From assembly GCF_023159225.1 (NCBI RefSeq), contig NC_063181.1:11801606-11865605 (forward strand): DNA of 64,000 nucleotides, in the 5' to 3' direction. This stretch comes from Perognathus longimembris pacificus. Its lineage: Eukaryota > Chordata > Mammalia > Rodentia > Heteromyidae. A model generated the notes under the pieces. The model did no database searches. It had not been told where the DNA came from and saw only the letters and a list, made by a program, of their open reading frames with translations. Position numbers and translations under genes: made by a program. Of the stretch, positions 46,957-58,121 are shown piece by piece. Each line of letters opens with the position of its first letter. The stretch's first letter is position 1.

Positions 46957-48099
46957 ACATGGAAAGAAAAGATTAATAGAAGCAAAGCAACCCACTTAGC
47001 AAAACTGGAAAAAGAGATTTAAAGAAGCTAATTTGTCAGTCTCTTAACAATCAATTAGTGCAAAACAAACTGGTACCATGTACATCTTTAGGGAAATATC
47101 TTCCCCAAGATCCTAGTCTTCCCAAGGTGTAGGCAAATTATCCTAGCAGAACCATTTCATTGTTCACATCAACTACCAGGGAGATTCATTGTTATTTTTC
47201 CAACCCAGAACTCACTGGAGTTTGCACTTAGGTATTCTATCACTAATTTATGTATTTTTATTTCCAGATATAAATTCATAAAGTCAATCTGTGGAATTAT
47301 ACTAAATCCGTAGCTTTGTGATAGACTGATGTCTAGCTACTTCATAAAAAATTAAAGTGGCTATGATAATGACTCTGCTTTTGCCATTAAAATCTGGACT
47401 GGGCTAATAAAACCTTTTAAGTGTGTGCCACAAGTAAGTGTGTAATAAAACCCTGTAAGTGCCACAAGAGTGTGGCACTGATTTTTAACTGGCTGAGTAA
47501 CCTCTGGAGCTCATGTTTCTGAGAGAAAAATTATATCCCTCCTCTCATCATTACTACCAACCTAATCCAAATTGGGTATGTGTTATTATCATCATTTTTC
47601 TGTGTATTTGCTTCTAGTGCTATTAACCAAATAGGTAAGTCTATAGAACCTTATGCCATGCAAAATTGTCTTTTACATCTTAGAATTAAAGCTAGGATAA
47701 GTACATTTCTATTTTCTTTCATTCTTCCATATATGGCAAAAAAAATTTTTTTTAACTGATGTCAGTAGTCAATATGTTTATCCCAAAGTCTGAAGTTTCT
47801 AGTGAACTAGAAATTAAATTGGCTCATGTTTAAATTAGCAACTTCTTAATTCTGATCATCCACTCAAATGTGCACATGGATTCTTTGACTAAAACAAGCA
47901 AAAACAATAGGGAATTATAAATAAGATGTCTCATTTGTTCAACAGATGCTTATCCTTTCAGTAACAAAAATTACTTAATTTACAGTAACCATTTGGCTCT
48001 ACTACATAGTCCTGATTTTTAACACAGGATGAATGTTATTTAATTTAGCTACCTAGCTTAAAAGTCATTTGTTGCTTTTTATGACTAGCTTATCAAATG
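46957..48099. other. Anonymous AT-rich sequence
   Basis: No recognised feature. Confidence 0.5.
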
Positions 48100-48249
48100 A
48101 GAGAGACAAGGAAGAGTGATGAAAAGAAGTAACATCTATAAAGATACATTACACCTGTAAACTGATTTGCTGAATAGAAATTCCCTTGTACAACTACTTA
48201 AGGATGATTGGAATATAATTTAAAGGTTATATATATATATATATATATG
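48100..48249 (+). mobile_element. L1-like 3' terminal fragment and (TA)n
   Basis: 'acacctgtaaactgatttgc', 'ttcccttgtacaactactta' and 'aggatgattggaatataatt' match the recurrent terminal motif; a (TA)n tract follows at 48,229-48,249. Confidence 0.4.
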
Positions 48250-48659
48250 CCATTAATAGCCTATAAGGTTTAATAATTTGTCCAAAATACTTTTTAAATG
48301 TTTAACATCATTCTTTAGAAAGTAAGATGTATTTGAAACCTTAAAAGTACTTCTTTTCCTTCTCATATTAAGAATATCTCCTTTTAAAAGAATATATAGG
48401 CTCAAAGTTTCCATTCATTTCTCACAGCTAATCAGTTTTCTTCCTGTAAGAACTCCCACTGACTTCCCTTGTAGAAAACATGGTTACATTTTTCCAGAGA
48501 GAGTCTTCTACCTGTACTACAGAAGTAAAGATTGTTAATATACCTTAAACATTTCTTTTGTTTGAGCTGAAGATCTCCAGAGAAAGTTACAAGTAATCAA
48601 CCAGAGTCAAGGAGTCAAGCACTTGAACATGATAAATGATACAGGATTCTAGACATTCA
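48250..48659. other. Anonymous AT-rich sequence
   Basis: No recognised feature. Confidence 0.5.
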
Positions 48660-49062
48660 CACAGTGAGACTAAAAGAAGATATTCTTAGAAGAGGATTGC
48701 AAATGCTCAATCGCTATGTGCATTTGATCATATAAAATGATCCTTATTGAAATGAACGCCAAGAAATGGAAACAAGAGATTTTTGTTGTTTTTGGTTTTG
48801 GTTTTTCTCCTTTGTCACTATTTTTCCCCTCTACATTTTGTCTTGTATGTAAGTTTATCTGTCTTTTGAAGAGTAATAAAGAGCACAGATACTAGACACT
48901 ATGCTGAAAATGGACTATATAGCTTGCAGGGAAGCAAAGAGGAAAAACCTTGGAGAGAGCAAGAGAAATGTGACATTGTTCAAAAAGAAATGTACTCATT
49001 AGCTGACTTATGTAACTATAACCCCTCTGTACATAACCTATACAATAATGATTTTTTTTAAA
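48660..49062 (+). mobile_element. L1 3' end, 5'-truncated
   Basis: 3'UTR of L1: 'aatgctcaatcgctatgtgc', 'ccaagaaatggaaacaagag', 'agaaatgtactcattagctg', 'acttatgtaactataacccc' and a T/A-rich end. No ORF2 sequence is recognisable. Confidence 0.82.
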
Positions 49063-49103
49063 GTCAAAGTAACTGTCGCTCATTTGTGTCCACCATTATT
49101 TTT

Positions 49104-49394
49104 TTTTAAACTATACAAAATAGTATTTGCCATTTTCTTAGTTTTTTTTTTCTCAAATTTTTATTATCAAACTGACGTACAGAGAGGTTACAGTATCATA
49201 CGTTGGGCATTGGATACATTTCTTGTACTGTTTGTTGCCTTGTCCCTCATGCGCCCCTCCCTCCCCCCCTTTCCCTCCTCCCCCCTGGTGTTCAGTTCAC
49301 TTACACCAAACAGTTTTGCAAGTATTGCTTTTGTAGTTATTTCTTTTTTTTACCCTGTGTCTCTCGAATTTGGTATTCCCTTTGAATTTCCTAC
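49104..49394 (-). mobile_element. L1 3' end with apparent 3' transduction
   Basis: The minus strand carries an L1 3'UTR (complement of 'ttgtactgtttgttgccttg' and 'gtgtctctcgaatttggtat') ending in taataaaaatttgag and an A-run (complement 49,142-49,151). About 34 bp of unrelated sequence follows (49,108-49,141), then a second A-run. A perfect 16-bp duplication, gtccaccattattttt, at 49,088-49,103 and 49,395-49,410 encloses the whole, so the extra segment arrived with the L1. Confidence 0.88.
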
Positions 49395-49410
49395 GTCCAC
49401 CATTATTTTT

Positions 49411-49666
49411 GAACCATGTGACTATGACCTCAAACATGGGCTCACCTCTGCATGAGAAGGTGGCATCTTCAAATGAATATGGATTATTTTCTGCAATAAA
49501 ACACATTGATTTTCCTTTCTAGGAAAGAGCATTGTTTCACAAATTATCTCCATTGATTCCTTATTTGCTGCAAGTAAGAAACCTCTGTCTAGCCCCTTAT
49601 AGCCTGGTTGGGCTTATTAGCTTTGCATTCAACAAGAAAAAATTTATTACATTTGGTCATCGTATC
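49411..49666. other. Short anonymous gap between L1 fragments
   Basis: Nothing recognised. Confidence 0.5.
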
Positions 49667-49680
49667 AAAGTGTATTTTTT

Positions 49681-50100
49681 GTAGAGACCAGGTCTATGAA
49701 ACAAAAAAACTTCTTGTCAAATGGTATTTACACAGGTTTGGGTCAGCGACCTTACATTATGTATCTAAAACCAAACAACTACTAAACATAAAAAGGTCTA
49801 AAATAGACCTCTCAGTGGATCACAATAGCTCAACAGCTATGTATATATGATCATATAAGACAAGGATAAGCAAACTCTATTGTTGACATTATATTTAAAG
49901 TTCTAGGTGATTTTTTTTGCATATGTCACGTGGCTACTGTATATGATTTTGGTAAACTGGGTATTGTATATATGCCTACCTGATCTAGGGAAGGGAAAGA
50001 AAAACGAAGGTGTAAGATATCACAATAAATGTACTCACTGCCCTATTACGTAACTGTACTCCTTTTGCACAACACCTTGTCAACAAAATTTAATTAATAA
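49681..50100 (+). mobile_element. L1 3'UTR insertion
   Basis: Begins 'agagaccaggtctatgaaac', the same 3'UTR point as 63,899 in the full-length L1, and runs to 'gtactccttttgcacaacac' and an A/T-rich tail. The left flank aaagtgtatttttt (49,667-49,680) and right flank aaagtgtatttt (50,101-50,112) are the target-site duplication. It shows what probably lies beyond the window end in the full-length element. Confidence 0.88.
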
Positions 50101-50112
50101 AAAGTGTATTTT

Positions 50113-50246
50113 CGCTGGAAAAAAATACTTGTTTCCATATAAATACTTGCCAAGTTTGGTGAAATATTTGAAAATATGCACTAGTACCAATGTACCACTG
50201 AAAAAGCTAAGCAAGAGCACATGTCCATGAGTCCAAGTGCCAGTAT
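50113..50246. other. Anonymous sequence
   Basis: Nothing recognised. Confidence 0.5.
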
Positions 50247-50328
50247 TGGAAAGAAAGAAAAAAAAGAGGGAGGAAGGGAGAAAGGGAGGGAGTAAAGAAA
50301 GAAGGGGTGAGGGAGGGAGGGAGGAAGT
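50247..50328. repeat. Purine-rich (GAAA/GGGA) tract
   Basis: About 80 bp of purines on the plus strand with irregular units. Confidence 0.88.
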
Positions 50329-51959
50329 TTGATTTTCAAGTCATGCAAACTATTCTACTTTATCTGATGCATGCTAAGTGGAAATCAGTAACAGAAGTCT
50401 GATTAGGACATGCAAATGAAGTAGGATTTTCATTTCTCATCATTCCAGATACTAAACAAATTGATGCCTAATAATAAAAAAAACCTGATTCAGAAATCCT
50501 ATGAAGTTTTCTTTAATGTATCATATATTTACTCAAAGATTTAAGTGGTGAATACGTAACTCATAACGTTTGCATATTTTGCTCATAGTATTCCATACTT
50601 GTTTTCACAGAATTGATCTATATCCCCCTTTTCCCTTAATGCACACTGATACATTTAAGACAGAGTTTTCTGTAATTACATCACCAAATCATAGGAAAAA
50701 TATAGTGCAGAGAATATTTACAACTAATATTGATCTTTGAAGTTACATTACCAAATATATTTCATTCTTAGAGACGATTGAGAATATGTCAGGACAATTA
50801 ATTGCTAAAGTAAAAGACTGTTACGCACTAACTTAGGCAGAAAAGTCTCCTGACGTTTTCTGCACACTCTAGCCACATCAATACCTCATTACTTTTGGAT
50901 GACATTTTACAAACCAGGTAAAAGAAAGCAGGAAAGGGCTGTAAATATCTTGTCATTTGTAGATATATACAAGCTTCTTAATCACTTCCTATCAAGTCTA
51001 CTTGCTACCTCACTTTTTATTTCCCTTACTTTTGTTGGTTCTTCCTTCTGTCTTGAGCACACATCCCTCGGCAAAATGATTAAACTAAAGACCTAGAATA
51101 GGAAAAGCACATCTCTCACAAAAATTAATAAATAAACAAATAACTAGCTATAATTCTGCTCTTAAGGATACAAGAAGATTACAGATCCAGTTCTGTTTTT
51201 TTAGACAGCGGCTCCTCCTGAATGTGGGCATTCAAAGTGTACATTGGATTTTAAAAGACTGCTTACTTGAGTTTTAATTTCGAGCTCCTTTTGAGGGAAT
51301 CTTAGCAGTACTTACTTTTCACCCAGTGTGCTTGGCTCTGCTCAGTCTCTTTCTTAAAACCCTTTGAAACACGTGCTCATACCCAAACTTTCATACAGTT
51401 TAACTTATATCAACAACTGGTTACTTTCACTGCAAAACAAAGCCTAAATATAATAAGCTAGTTATTATATATTATGTCATTTCCATCAATGTTTTTATCA
51501 TAAAAAACAGGGCACAATGGAACAGACATCAAGTAAAAGCCATATGCATCCATACACTACCAATAAATGACCACAAAGTCACAGAGCATTCAGTGTTGCA
51601 GCTCTCTCTCCCTGCTGCTTTGTGAAGAAAGTTATCTTCAAATATGTTAGCTTCATGAGTAGTGAGCAGATTTAGCCAGCATCAACTGCCCTATTGTCTG
51701 AAAATGAACAATGGCAAAACCCATGATGAATTCAGGACATCCGGGTTATACCTCATGAGTCAAAGCTGTCAAAAGTGTAGCTGCAGATTGTTCAGAAAAA
51801 GGCAGAAATGTTTATCCATCAAATGCCAAATGTCCTTTCCGGTCTTTTCTTCATTCAGGAAACAACTTAAGTTTCCTATGCCCCTGTTAGTTACAAAGGA
51901 TTCTCTCCCAATATACTATTAGAAGCGGACAGCTGGAATTCAACTGCTCTTAAACCTGA
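50329..51959. other. Anonymous sequence
   Basis: No gene or repeat recognised. Frames at 50,899 (65 codons) and 51,662 (86 codons) show no domain. Confidence 0.5.
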
Positions 51960-52720
51960 GCCACATATGTGGCTCAGAGCAAGAAAAAGCGAGAGGTACG
52001 GGAGAGAGAGAAGGGGAAGAGAGCAAACTGTGTTGGCTACAATTCGTGCTTCTCTAATTTTGTCAAGGCAAACCTCCTCTTACCTCGACTTCCTTGTTCT
52101 TCTCTTTGTTTCTGCCCATTGAACTTCTCCCATTGCTGGCAGTCTCCCGGGAAGGGATTACAGAAATCTGGTGCAGGGGCATATTGGCGGGGCTGCAGGT
52201 TGCCAATCTCTGATTGGACGCCTGATCTCTTCACTCGCCCTCAGCAGCCCACCTGCACAATTGTTCATATCCTTGCTTTGCCAAGCTCAGGTCTAAATAA
52301 AAAGGGGGAAAAATAGTGTTTGAGACATGGTGCACAGCAGGTGCCAAGGTCTTCTGGCTAGAATGTCAAGCCCATTGAAAGGGGAGTTGAAGAGGAACAT
52401 AAGAGTAAAATAATCCAGGGAGTAGTGCATTCTCCGAAGGACGATTTAGTGCAAGTCATAACTGCACTGCTTTGTCACCGGAGCACCCCCTCTCCCCTAA
52501 GAGCATTGTGGGAGACAATTCAATTTCTATGGTACCTAATAACTGTCATGGAAACCAAGGAAACCCAGGTCTCACAGGCCCTTATTAGCAACTGCCTCCT
52601 TTAATGGTATACACTCCCACATTTGCAGCGGCTGCCACTTGTGCTTTTGTTTAGGCCCCCCGGATTCCCCAGAGACTCTGCATCCTGCTGACTTAGGTAA
52701 ATAAGCAGAAGGCTGAAAAG
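51960..52720. other. Non-repetitive, less AT-rich patch; possible regulatory island
   Basis: No known repeat is recognised across about 760 bp and the composition is richer in G+C than the flanks. It holds an inverted CCAAT (gattgg, near 52,213), a run ctcccctaagagcattgtgg (52,492-52,511) and an X-box-like tgtcatggaaacc (near 52,544). A 115-codon frame (51,969-52,316) has no recognisable domain and looks incidental. Regulatory function is inference only. Confidence 0.3.
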
Positions 52721-52857
52721 CTTAGTGTCCTAGTTAGAGCCAAATCTCTTCCTTGCAAAGCTCCCCTAGCTGGCTGGCTCTGTCCTTCATGTTTCTACTT
52801 CTACTGTAATCTGATTAGGTCAGAGGACCTGCCTGCCAGTGAACAGCACCCAGTAAG

Positions 52858-52937
52858 GTGGGAGAGACAGAAGGAGAGGGAGGGAGAGAAAGGAGAGGGA
52901 AGAGAAAGGAGAGAGGAGAGGAGATGGCAGAAGAGAG
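52858..52937. repeat. (GGAGA)n-like purine tract
   Basis: About 80 bp of GAGAGG and GGAGA units on the plus strand. Confidence 0.9.
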
Positions 52938-53131
52938 AGACTGAATGTGATTGCATAGCCAATGGAGAGCTGTTGGTTGGGTATCTTGCTAATAGACCAC
53001 AAAACCAGAAGGCATCAGTACTGAACTGTACTGATCAGTACTGATCTCTGTACTGCTCCCTAAAGGTGCTTGTTGAAATCAACAGTACTCCACTTTGCTG
53101 AGGTTTTCTGTTCTCCAAAAAGTTAAGGAAT

Positions 53132-53342
53132 GGGCTGGGGATATAGCCTAGTGGCAAGAGTGCCTGCCTCGGATACACGAGGACCTAGGTTCGATTCCCC
53201 AGCACCACATATACAGAAAACGGCCAGAAGCGGCGCTGTGGCTTAAGTGGCAGAGTGCTAGCTTTGAGCGGGAAGAAGCCAGGGACAGTGCTCAGGCCCT
53301 GAGTTCAAGGCCCAGGACTGGCCAAAAAAAAAAAAAAAAAAA
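53132..53342 (+). mobile_element. IDL-Geo SINE, second subfamily
   Basis: ID-like left half 'gggctggggatatagcctag', 'gcctgcctcggatacacgag', 'taggttcgattccccagcac'; Geo right half 'gaagcggcgctgtggcttaa'; pure A-tail. Perfect 15-bp duplication aaaaagttaaggaat at 53,117-53,131 and 53,343-53,357. Near-identical to the 33,236 copy, so a recent insertion. Confidence 0.97.
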
Positions 53343-53357
53343 AAAAAGTTAAGGAAT

Positions 53358-53837
53358 AAGGAGAAAATAAATAATGAGTCAGAATTTCTGCTCTTTAATT
53401 TACAAACAAACCCAAACAACCTTTTAAAATAGTTTAGCCTTTCAGAGAAATCAAATCTTAAAAATGCACTAAGTGTAAAAGTCATGTTCCTCTGTGATTT
53501 TCCTTTTCTTTTAGAGCATTCTGTCTTTACAAACACAGAGTTCCCTTCTTTTATTTGATATGGTTTTCTGGAAATTATAAATAGGTCAGGTGTTCTATTG
53601 TCTTTTTTGTTGGTTCAGCCCCCCCAAAACAGAGATAGAGATGAGTTTTTCCCTCCCAGGGTGCTGTTTTATAAATTAGAATTTATCTCTAGTCACATAG
53701 ATATTTCCACTTCACAATGATTATTCCAGTTCCAATATTGTATGTTTAAGCTTAGAAAATTTGGCAAAGACAGACATTCTCATTTGTAACAAAACCAAAT
53801 GTAAACAATGTAAAGATAGCCCCAAACCCATCATTCA
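53358..53837. other. Anonymous sequence
   Basis: No recognised feature. Confidence 0.5.
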
Positions 53838-53966
53838 TCTCTCTATCTTTCTTTCTCTCTTTTTCTTTCCTTCCTTCCTTCCTTCCTTCCTTCCTTCCTT
53901 CCTTCCTTCCTTCCTTTCTTTCTTTCTTTCTTTCTTTCTTCCTATGTATGTATGTATCTATCTATT
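53838..53966. repeat. (TTCC)n-(TTTC)n-(TATG/TATC)n compound repeat
   Basis: Adjacent tetranucleotide arrays of three types in about 130 bp. Confidence 0.95.
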
Positions 53967-55504
53967 GTAACTACCTTTTAGTAGTTGCACAAAGGAGTTG
54001 CCATTTAACAAATCCATCTTTAAATAGTTGCATCGAAATAAGTATTTCCATGTTTTGTCAAGTCCTTCCCAACTATGCAATTCTTTTCATTTCAGTTAGT
54101 CATCTTTCCATAGTTCTCATCCCTACTCTTCATCAGGCTCAGCCAAGAAGATTTTAAAAATGCATAGCTAATCCAAGATCCAGTAATGAAATAGATGGTT
54201 GATTTCTAAACTAGTTTGAGAACCACTATATCACTGAAACAGCCTTACACAAGAAGCTGTAGTTTGTGCAGCCACAAACTTCTTGTTTTCGAAGGAAAAA
54301 AAAGTTCATGCCACACTTAACTTGATATTTGTTCATCATCAGACTTAGCTTAGAAAGCATATTTGTTAAAATATGGAAGCTTGAATGAATGGACGAAAGG
54401 CCAAGCTCTTCCCCAAATGCCACCTGCAAAGTTAAGTTGACAATGTGTAAACATTGCTATTGTTTACAGATCCCATCTGTGATCCAGAAGTGTGCAAGAG
54501 ACATTTCCTTACATTAAAAATGATTGTTAATCTTTCTAGGACTGTCTTAATTAAGAGAAAGTTGGAAATAGAAGTCTGTAAATCTAATAGTCTGTGACAA
54601 ATACTAAAATGTAAAATATAAACCTCCTTAGAAAAGTAATATTGTCAGTGTTTACACCCATGAAAGGTTCCATTAAAAGCCAAGACAGTTCTTGAGATAA
54701 AATGAGATTTCCATACTCTCGCTGAAAATATTCATTAAAGTTACCGGAAAGGAGATTTTTAGCTTGAATTAACTCAGTGGCTGTCTTAATCCTGTACTTC
54801 ATTATGCATGTGAAGTTATCCTTTGTTTACTATGAGATTTTTTTTAAAAAATAAGATTTAAATTTTAAGTTAATTTGATTTATATGGTTGAGTTGTTTCA
54901 ATTAGCTTTCTTGTATCCTAAAACTTTGAATATAAATTGAATTTCAGGAAAAGGATATTTGTGGGGATTTTTTTAAAGAGTATTTTACATACTAAGCGAG
55001 AGGAAATGTGCTATATCTTTTTTAAAAAGCATTTTAGAAAGAAGCAACCCAATACACACTTGTGAAGTATTGTATTAGGAATTGAGCTCTTAAAATTTTC
55101 AAATTGTATCAGTGGGAAGCCATGTTTTTAACACTTTGTTCTAAGATAAGACTGCTTTGGTACAGTGGCACATATCCCACTAAGCACTGAGCTACATGCA
55201 TGCACCACTATCCTTTAAGCAGCTCCCAAGTGTTCTGGTATGGAGGGGCATGAAGGTGATGGAGTGAGTGCTTAGGAAACAAGCCAAAAGCTCAGAAAAT
55301 TCATGAAGTTGCATTTCTCCTGTGGGAGCACAGACCATCTTGCACAACAATTAAGCCCTAAGAAAGCAAAGAAGGATACACTCAGCAACTGACTCCTAAA
55401 AACCATTCTCTATAGAGGGAACCACTTGACTCACTTGTGTTGCACACACACCATAATACCTGATCCAGACTGCTAAGATTTTCTTATCTTTTCCTGGAAA
55501 CGAT
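53967..55504. other. Anonymous AT-rich sequence
   Basis: No recognised gene or repeat in about 1.5 kb. Confidence 0.5.
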
Positions 55505-56110
55505 TAAGTATTGTTATTTTTATCCTGTACTGTTGAATCTCTAGCTGGATACTGTTTTCCCAGGGATAAATGGCCCCTTCTCTTTGTTTTCTCTCCATGC
55601 AAAAGTCCCTGTCTAGCACCTGTAACCCAGCTCACTTGTGTATTTAGTGGTAGTGGGAGGTCCCCATGCTCTGGAGTCACTTCCACCTCCTCTGAGGTCA
55701 CTTCCTTATCTTCTCTGGTCACGCCTCCTTTGGACAATGAAAGGTCCTCATACTCTGAGGTCACTTCCTCATAGGTTATGGCCACACCTCCTTCCTGCCC
55801 TTGTCTATATAATCGCTCTCACTATTATTAGGTCAGTGCCCTACTTTAGAGTGGCCCAGCAGATTGGCTCTCCCAAACAAACTTTTCTGGCTGAATTACG
55901 TGGCATTCTCCTTTCAGCAACCTTTACAGATACTATTCAGCTTCCACATCTTTGTTGGAACTTTCTGTTTCTGGGAACAGCATCTCACTCGCCACTCTAG
56001 CTCCTGAATTTGGCAACTGCAATTGATAACTCTGCTTCTCTGAGCTCAGCTTTCCTTGAGATAGTCTGCTTTGCTGCTTCTTGTCCTTGGTAGCCTAGTA
56101 CAATAAAAGG
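55505..56110 (+). mobile_element. LTR-like block with TATA box and repeated AGGTCACTTCC motif
   Basis: Direct repeats related to ctctgaggtcacttcc occur at 55,669-55,684, 55,690-55,705, 55,713-55,725 and 55,753-55,768. TATATAA follows at 55,806-55,812 and AATAAA at 56,102-56,107. The order (enhancer-like repeats, TATA, polyadenylation signal) suits a retroviral LTR, but I could not define TG...CA ends or a target-site duplication. Overlapping frames of 87-120 codons on both strands are probably incidental. It could instead be a unique promoter. Confidence 0.4.
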
Positions 56111-56284
56111 AAAACAAAACAAATATGCTCTGTTTCACTCTCACAAAATTTAATCACAATCTTGGCCAGTTCAATTTTATAAAACGGCTTCTAGGAAGTT
56201 TATATTGGATGTAATTAGCACAAAGTAGGCAAAGACAAGGTATGAAATAAGAATCTGGTAATGGATTAAATGGACAGACTAGCA

Positions 56285-56370
56285 AAGCAATGCAAAAGAC
56301 ATTTATTGAGCATCATCTGAGTTTTCTGAACTATACTGGGAATGAAAGGGCAAGATGTAATGTTTCCAAT
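56285..56370 (-). mobile_element. L2-like 3' end remnant
   Basis: 'gacatttattgagcatcatc' and 'actatactgggaatgaaagg' resemble the complement of the L2 3' end (catttattgagcacctac…ctggggataca). Confidence 0.5.
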
Positions 56371-56424
56371 CCTATATCACAATCTCCACATTCTAAGGGT
56401 TACTACATACTACACATCATCAGA

Positions 56425-56605
56425 GAGATGTGACCTACACAAGAAAATCAGTTTACAAAAATTCACAACGTACCATAAATATTTGAAAGACAATGTGAAA
56501 TACTGAATGTGAATGACAAAGAAGATTTGAGCACTGAGAAAGAAATGTACCCACTGCCTTACATATGAAACTGTAACCCCTCTGCACATCACTTTGACAA
56601 TAAAT
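56425..56605 (+). mobile_element. L1 3' end, 5'-truncated
   Basis: 'agaaatgtacccactgcctt' then 'gaaactgtaacccctctgca' and 'catcactttgacaataaata' match the L1 terminus; only the terminal part is present. Confidence 0.8.
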
Positions 56606-57150
56606 AATTACTCAGACAAAAATAAATAAATGAGTGAAGAAAGTATAAAAGAAGAACTTAGGCCCTGGGCTGAATTGAATAGAAATGATTAAGTTATCTT
56701 CAGGCATAGAGTTGGGTGAGATTGGCATTAGGAAGCTCAGGATACTATTGTATAACACAGAAAAAATACAGAAAATGTATTTTAGATTGTCATTTGCATT
56801 AGGCCATGTATAGTCATTAAAATATGATACTGATAGGCACTTCAAGAAGGAAGAAAACAAAACAAGGAAGAAAGGAAAAACAGCTATGTCATGCAATGTC
56901 AAGTTTATAGATACATGGATCCATAATATAGTTAAGAATTTTAAATTATTAGAAAAATAGAAAAAAAGGTACTCTGCACTGAAGAAAGGATAGTTTATAA
57001 TATCCCTGGGGAATTAAAAAAAAGAACAAAATAGATGGAATGGGTTTTCAATGCATTTTCATTAAAGGTGTTGAATGGCTGCTGTCAGAGATTGTTATGA
57101 AGAATACAAGGCAAGCTATCAATGCACAAAGTCCTGGTACCCAGAAGAAA
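56606..57150. other. Anonymous AT-rich 5' flank of the full-length L1
   Basis: No recognised feature; the 96-codon minus-strand frame (56,612-56,902) has no domain. Confidence 0.5.
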
Positions 57151-58121
57151 GGATCAGGGAGGGAAGATGGCACCATCACAATAGGGAGGCACCCCAACTT
57201 GCTCCAACTGAATAGTGAGCTGGGAGCTCCAGCACCCAACACCCCATCAAGAATCTAGCAAACCCAACAACCAGAAGCAACAGAGAAACACAGGAAATGA
57301 AAAAGAAGAGCCTATAACCTGCACGGAGCCGGAAAATCACCAGGGTACCCCTCCCCCACTCCACCCCCCCACCCCCGCCGACCCCGGCCCGAACAAGGCC
57401 AGTCTGGGAAAGGGGACCGGGTGCCAGCAAACCAACAGCTTAAAAGTCACACCAGGAGCACAGAGTCCAGACAACAGGAGCTCCACAGACTCCAGATGGA
57501 GCACAGACCGACCGAGACAGATGGCGGCGAGGGACCAGAGCTGTGACACTGAATGGCCGGGATCAGACGTAAACAGCAGGGGAAACAGGCAGTGCAGACA
57601 GGGAGAGCCGAGCCGGATGGGGAGATCCAGAACCACCACCACCAAATGACGATTGCCAAACCCCAGCACTCCAGCCCAAAAAAGCCCACAGTAGCGCGGA
57701 ACACACACACAATCCAGGACCAGTAAGTTCCCCATTACCCCCCCATGGGACACCAGCTCTAGCAGAGACCCAAAACCTACAAAGAAGCTAGAGCTCCCTC
57801 CCACCCCCTCCCTACCCCGAGGGAACAAAGGAGCCCTGTATCTGGCAGCTCTAAGGACCCTACAGCCTTTGGGACGACACGGGAGCTAGCAGAGGTGGAG
57901 CAGCACCCAACAAGGGGACCGGGAAACACCTTAGTCAGGCATCACCCCAAAGCCCCAGCGGAGGAGCCTGAACCTGGCCACACTGGTCCCGGCACCCCCC
58001 CCCCCCAAGTGCAGTGAGGGTGACCACCCCAGCAACAACTGAGATGGTCACGCTCACCCATTGGGCAGTAAGGTTCAACAGCCAAACTCAAACCCAGAGC
58101 CAGGACACAAGTCTCCCACTG
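57151..58121 (+). promoter_or_regulatory. L1 5'UTR / internal promoter
   Basis: About 970 bp, much richer in C and CpG than the flank, with C-runs at 57,363-57,373 and about 57,995-58,006. An AAGATGGC element at 57,164-57,171, within some 15 bases of the presumed start, matches the core of the YY1 site that positions initiation in human L1. Minus-strand open frames here (up to 163 codons, 57,337-57,828) arise from the GC-rich composition and have no recognised domain. Promoter function is inferred from L1 biology. Confidence 0.75.
57164..57171 (+). promoter_or_regulatory. YY1-like site near L1 5' end
   Basis: AAGATGGC, the YY1 core, placed as in human L1 near the first transcribed bases. Confidence 0.55.

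Noticed and set aside
46748..47022. Repetitive FLPS/KEGR frames on both strands
   Set aside because: Direct translation of (GGAA)n.
55504..56000. Overlapping frames of 87-120 codons on both strands
   Set aside because: Both strands open at once over a repeated ctctgaggtcacttcc region; no domain and no initiation or splice context.
57337..57828. 163-codon minus-strand open frame in the L1 5'UTR
   Set aside because: Lies in GC-rich L1 5'UTR where stop codons are rare; glycine/valine/leucine-rich with no recognisable domain. A product of composition.
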